Shown here: one piece after another, positions 55,264-56,488 of the stretch
Layout: the number at the start of each line of letters is the position of its first letter
Numbering within the stretch: the first letter of the stretch is position 1
DNA from: Opitutia bacterium
GTDB lineage: Bacteria > Verrucomicrobiota > Verrucomicrobiia > Opitutales > Opitutaceae
Assembly (NCBI GenBank): GCA_947452315.1
Contig: CANGCX010000009.1
Span: forward strand, 1-56,488
Direction: 5' to 3'
DNA length: 56,488 nucleotides
Notes under the pieces: model-generated
What the model saw: the letters and a program-made list of their open reading frames with translations, nothing else
Told to the model about the DNA's origin: nothing
The model's database searches: none
Translations under genes and position numbers: made by a program

Positions 55264-56488
55264 TTACAGTTTCGTCGGTGCTGCCGCTCCCAGATAGAGA
55301 CCGTTAAAGAACAGCTTGAACGTGCTATGAGGTGTGGCGCGGAATGTGGCTTCAAAGCCAATCATCACAAGCTTGCCTTGGCCGATCGAGGCTTGGGTGG
55401 CGAGTTCGCCGCCGTAGAGCAAATCTTGGCCGACCGCCCAACCACTATAGAGCGGTTGTTTGCTTTCAAACCAAGCGACCTTGCTGGCTTTCACAATGGA
55501 GCCGGCGGGCCGATTGAAGACCGGGCTGGTGTCGAAGAACACGTAGCCTGTCTCTGGCATACCGAAGGCGAGCGGATCTTGGTTGTTGAAGTTTACATTT
55601 AACACAGAGCCGGGAATGTAGAACTTTTCAGGAGGCAAGGGAACGTCTTTGCCGTCGGCGTCTTTTTCCACGAGGTGGTTTTTGACGGGCAAGCCCATCG
55701 CTTCGCCAATGCTAGCGGAAGCGCCCAGCGCGAGCACTGTGCCGCCCGCCTCAACGAAGGTCTTTAGAGCAGGCACGCTCTTGGCGCTGGTGACGGTGCC
55801 CAGCATTGAGCGGAATTCTTCTGGGATGCTCTCGGGCGAAGGACCCGCGGCGCGGGCGTAACCGCGACCGCCGCGGCCTTCGGCGTAGGTGCCGCTGGGG
55901 AACACGATCACGTCGAAGCTAGACTTGAGGTTGCCAGCATCGAGCACCTGCGGGAATACGACTTCGAAGTTGAACTCGTATTGTTCAAACATCCAACGAG
56001 TCCAGCCGGATGGCATAGATCCACCGTACGTATCGACAAGGCCGATACGGATAGGCTTGAGCTTGAAGGCGTCACCGGTGGGCTTAGCGGCGACAGCGTA
56101 GGCCGGCACGCCGAGTTCCTTGGCAGCTTTTTCCAGGATCGGGAGGACAGCGGGCGCGGCGGGTATCCACAGCGTACCGGTGCCGAGTTTTTGACCGGCG
56201 ACGGTTTGCTCAGCGGCTAGCCAATAGACTTCGGCGTTAGCCTTGAGTAGCCGGTTGGTCAGGATGATGGCATCATTGATCTTGTGGCTCACAAGGTAAC
56301 CGGCGGCGTTGGCGACACTCGTCACGGTAGCGGGCAACGGTTTTTCGGCGTTGAAAGCGAGCTTGGTGAAGGGGCCGTCGAAGCCTTCCATGACGCGGTC
56401 GAAGTTCACGCCCATCTGGGTCGCGAGCGTCCAGCCGGTGATGTCGTAGGGGCGCTTGGGCGGGCCGCCGGGATAAGCGAAGTCCATC
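55264..56488 (-). CDS. C-terminal part of a large M14-peptidase-like protein (truncated by window edge)
   Basis: The last about 407 residues of a protein whose N-terminal part lies beyond base 56488; the ATG at 56487 is probably internal. The visible start, PGGPPKRPYDITGWTLATQMGV, is a motif I associate with the region after the catalytic domain of long M14 carboxypeptidase-like proteins of Acidobacteriota, Gemmatimonadota and relatives. Next comes IRIGLVDTYGGSMPSGWTRWMF and SFDVIVFPSG, then VPALKTFVEAGGTVLALGASA, a Rossmann-like piece similar to class I amidotransferase/ThuA folds. The catalytic zinc motif (HxxE) is not in view, so the peptidase call rests on the C-terminal part alone. A strong terminator follows the stop. 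Confidence 0.72.
   Translation of the reverse strand, partial: MDFAYPGGPPKRPYDITGWTLATQMGVNFDRVMEGFDGPFTKLAFNAEKPLPATVTSVANAAGYLVSHKINDAIILTNRLLKANAEVYWLAAEQTVAGQKLGTGTLWIPAAPAVLPILEKAAKELGVPAYAVAAKPTGDAFKLKPIRIGLVDTYGGSMPSGWTRWMFEQYEFNFEVVFPQVLDAGNLKSSFDVIVFPSGTYAEGRGGRGYARAAGPSPESIPEEFRSMLGTVTSAKSVPALKTFVEAGGTVLALGASASIGEAMGLPVKNHLVEKDADGKDVPLPPEKFYIPGSVLNVNFNNQDPLAFGMPETGYVFFDTSPVFNRPAGSIVKASKVAWFESKQPLYSGWAVGQDLLYGGELATQASIGQGKLVMIGFEATFRATPHSTFKLFFNGLYLGAAAPTKL

Overview
The window looks like an ordinary chromosomal stretch of a Gram-negative bacterium of the Verrucomicrobiota, most likely Opitutaceae or a close relative (inference). The signs are a very large TonB-dependent receptor of the type expanded in that family, KDO synthesis (KdsA), a SecA with an enlarged region between its ATPase halves, a GldA/F/G + DUF4340 ABC module, and start codons that almost never carry a Shine-Dalgarno sequence. 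No phage, insertion sequence, CRISPR array, tRNA or rRNA was seen. Coding density is high and no gene-free stretch reaches 300 bases; the longest is the 284-base hisB-hisH gap.

Layout. 1-8.7 kb (all +): the end of rplQ with its terminator, a small membrane zinc-ribbon protein, guaA, a secreted LolA-like protein, the histidine genes hisD-hisC-hisB and, after a structured gap, hisH, then citrate synthase gltA. 8.8-15.9 kb: a VC0807-type membrane protein (-), then pdxJ-acpS-hypothetical-nnr-dprA (+), facing a - strand group of pabA/trpG-nrdR-hypothetical-HIT protein. 15.9-30.8 kb (+): tgt, a UDP-glucuronate decarboxylase, secA-lnt (overlapping GTGA), a 1234-residue TonB-dependent receptor, a TMTC-like membrane/TPR protein, an L-rhamnose isomerase and a PhyH-family dioxygenase. 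30.8-50.8 kb (almost all -): VOC protein, tspO, argD, recQ, a run of AsmA-like protein / DUF4340 / GldG / ABC permease / ABC ATPase, birA, hypotheticals, a DUF2306 membrane protein, proA, a secreted D-aminoacylase-like amidohydrolase, a PfkB/adenosine kinase and a small cytosolic protein. 50.9-55.2 kb (+): a tiny membrane protein, pyrG-kdsA, a stand-alone lipoyl + E3-binding-domain protein and a FabH-type ketoacyl-ACP synthase III. The right edge holds the C-terminal part of a large M14-peptidase-like protein (-).

How the genes work together. Many genes serve amino-acid and nucleotide synthesis (his, argD, proA, guaA, pyrG) and cofactors (pdxJ, birA, pabA). Others serve envelope building: kdsA for LPS core, UDP-xylose synthesis, lnt and secA for lipoproteins and export, the AsmA-like protein, and the Gld-type ABC module. 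The rhamnose isomerase, the large receptor and the secreted hydrolases fit a life on polysaccharide and peptide breakdown products (inference).

Most interesting: a queuosine tRNA-guanine transglycosylase that keeps its catalytic aspartates but has lost two of the three zinc-binding cysteines; a lipoyl/E3-binding protein without any acyltransferase domain beside FabH; the ABC-GldG-DUF4340-AsmA envelope module; and the near-complete lack of Shine-Dalgarno motifs, with pyrimidine-rich leaders instead. No clearly novel multi-gene defence or mobile system was found.
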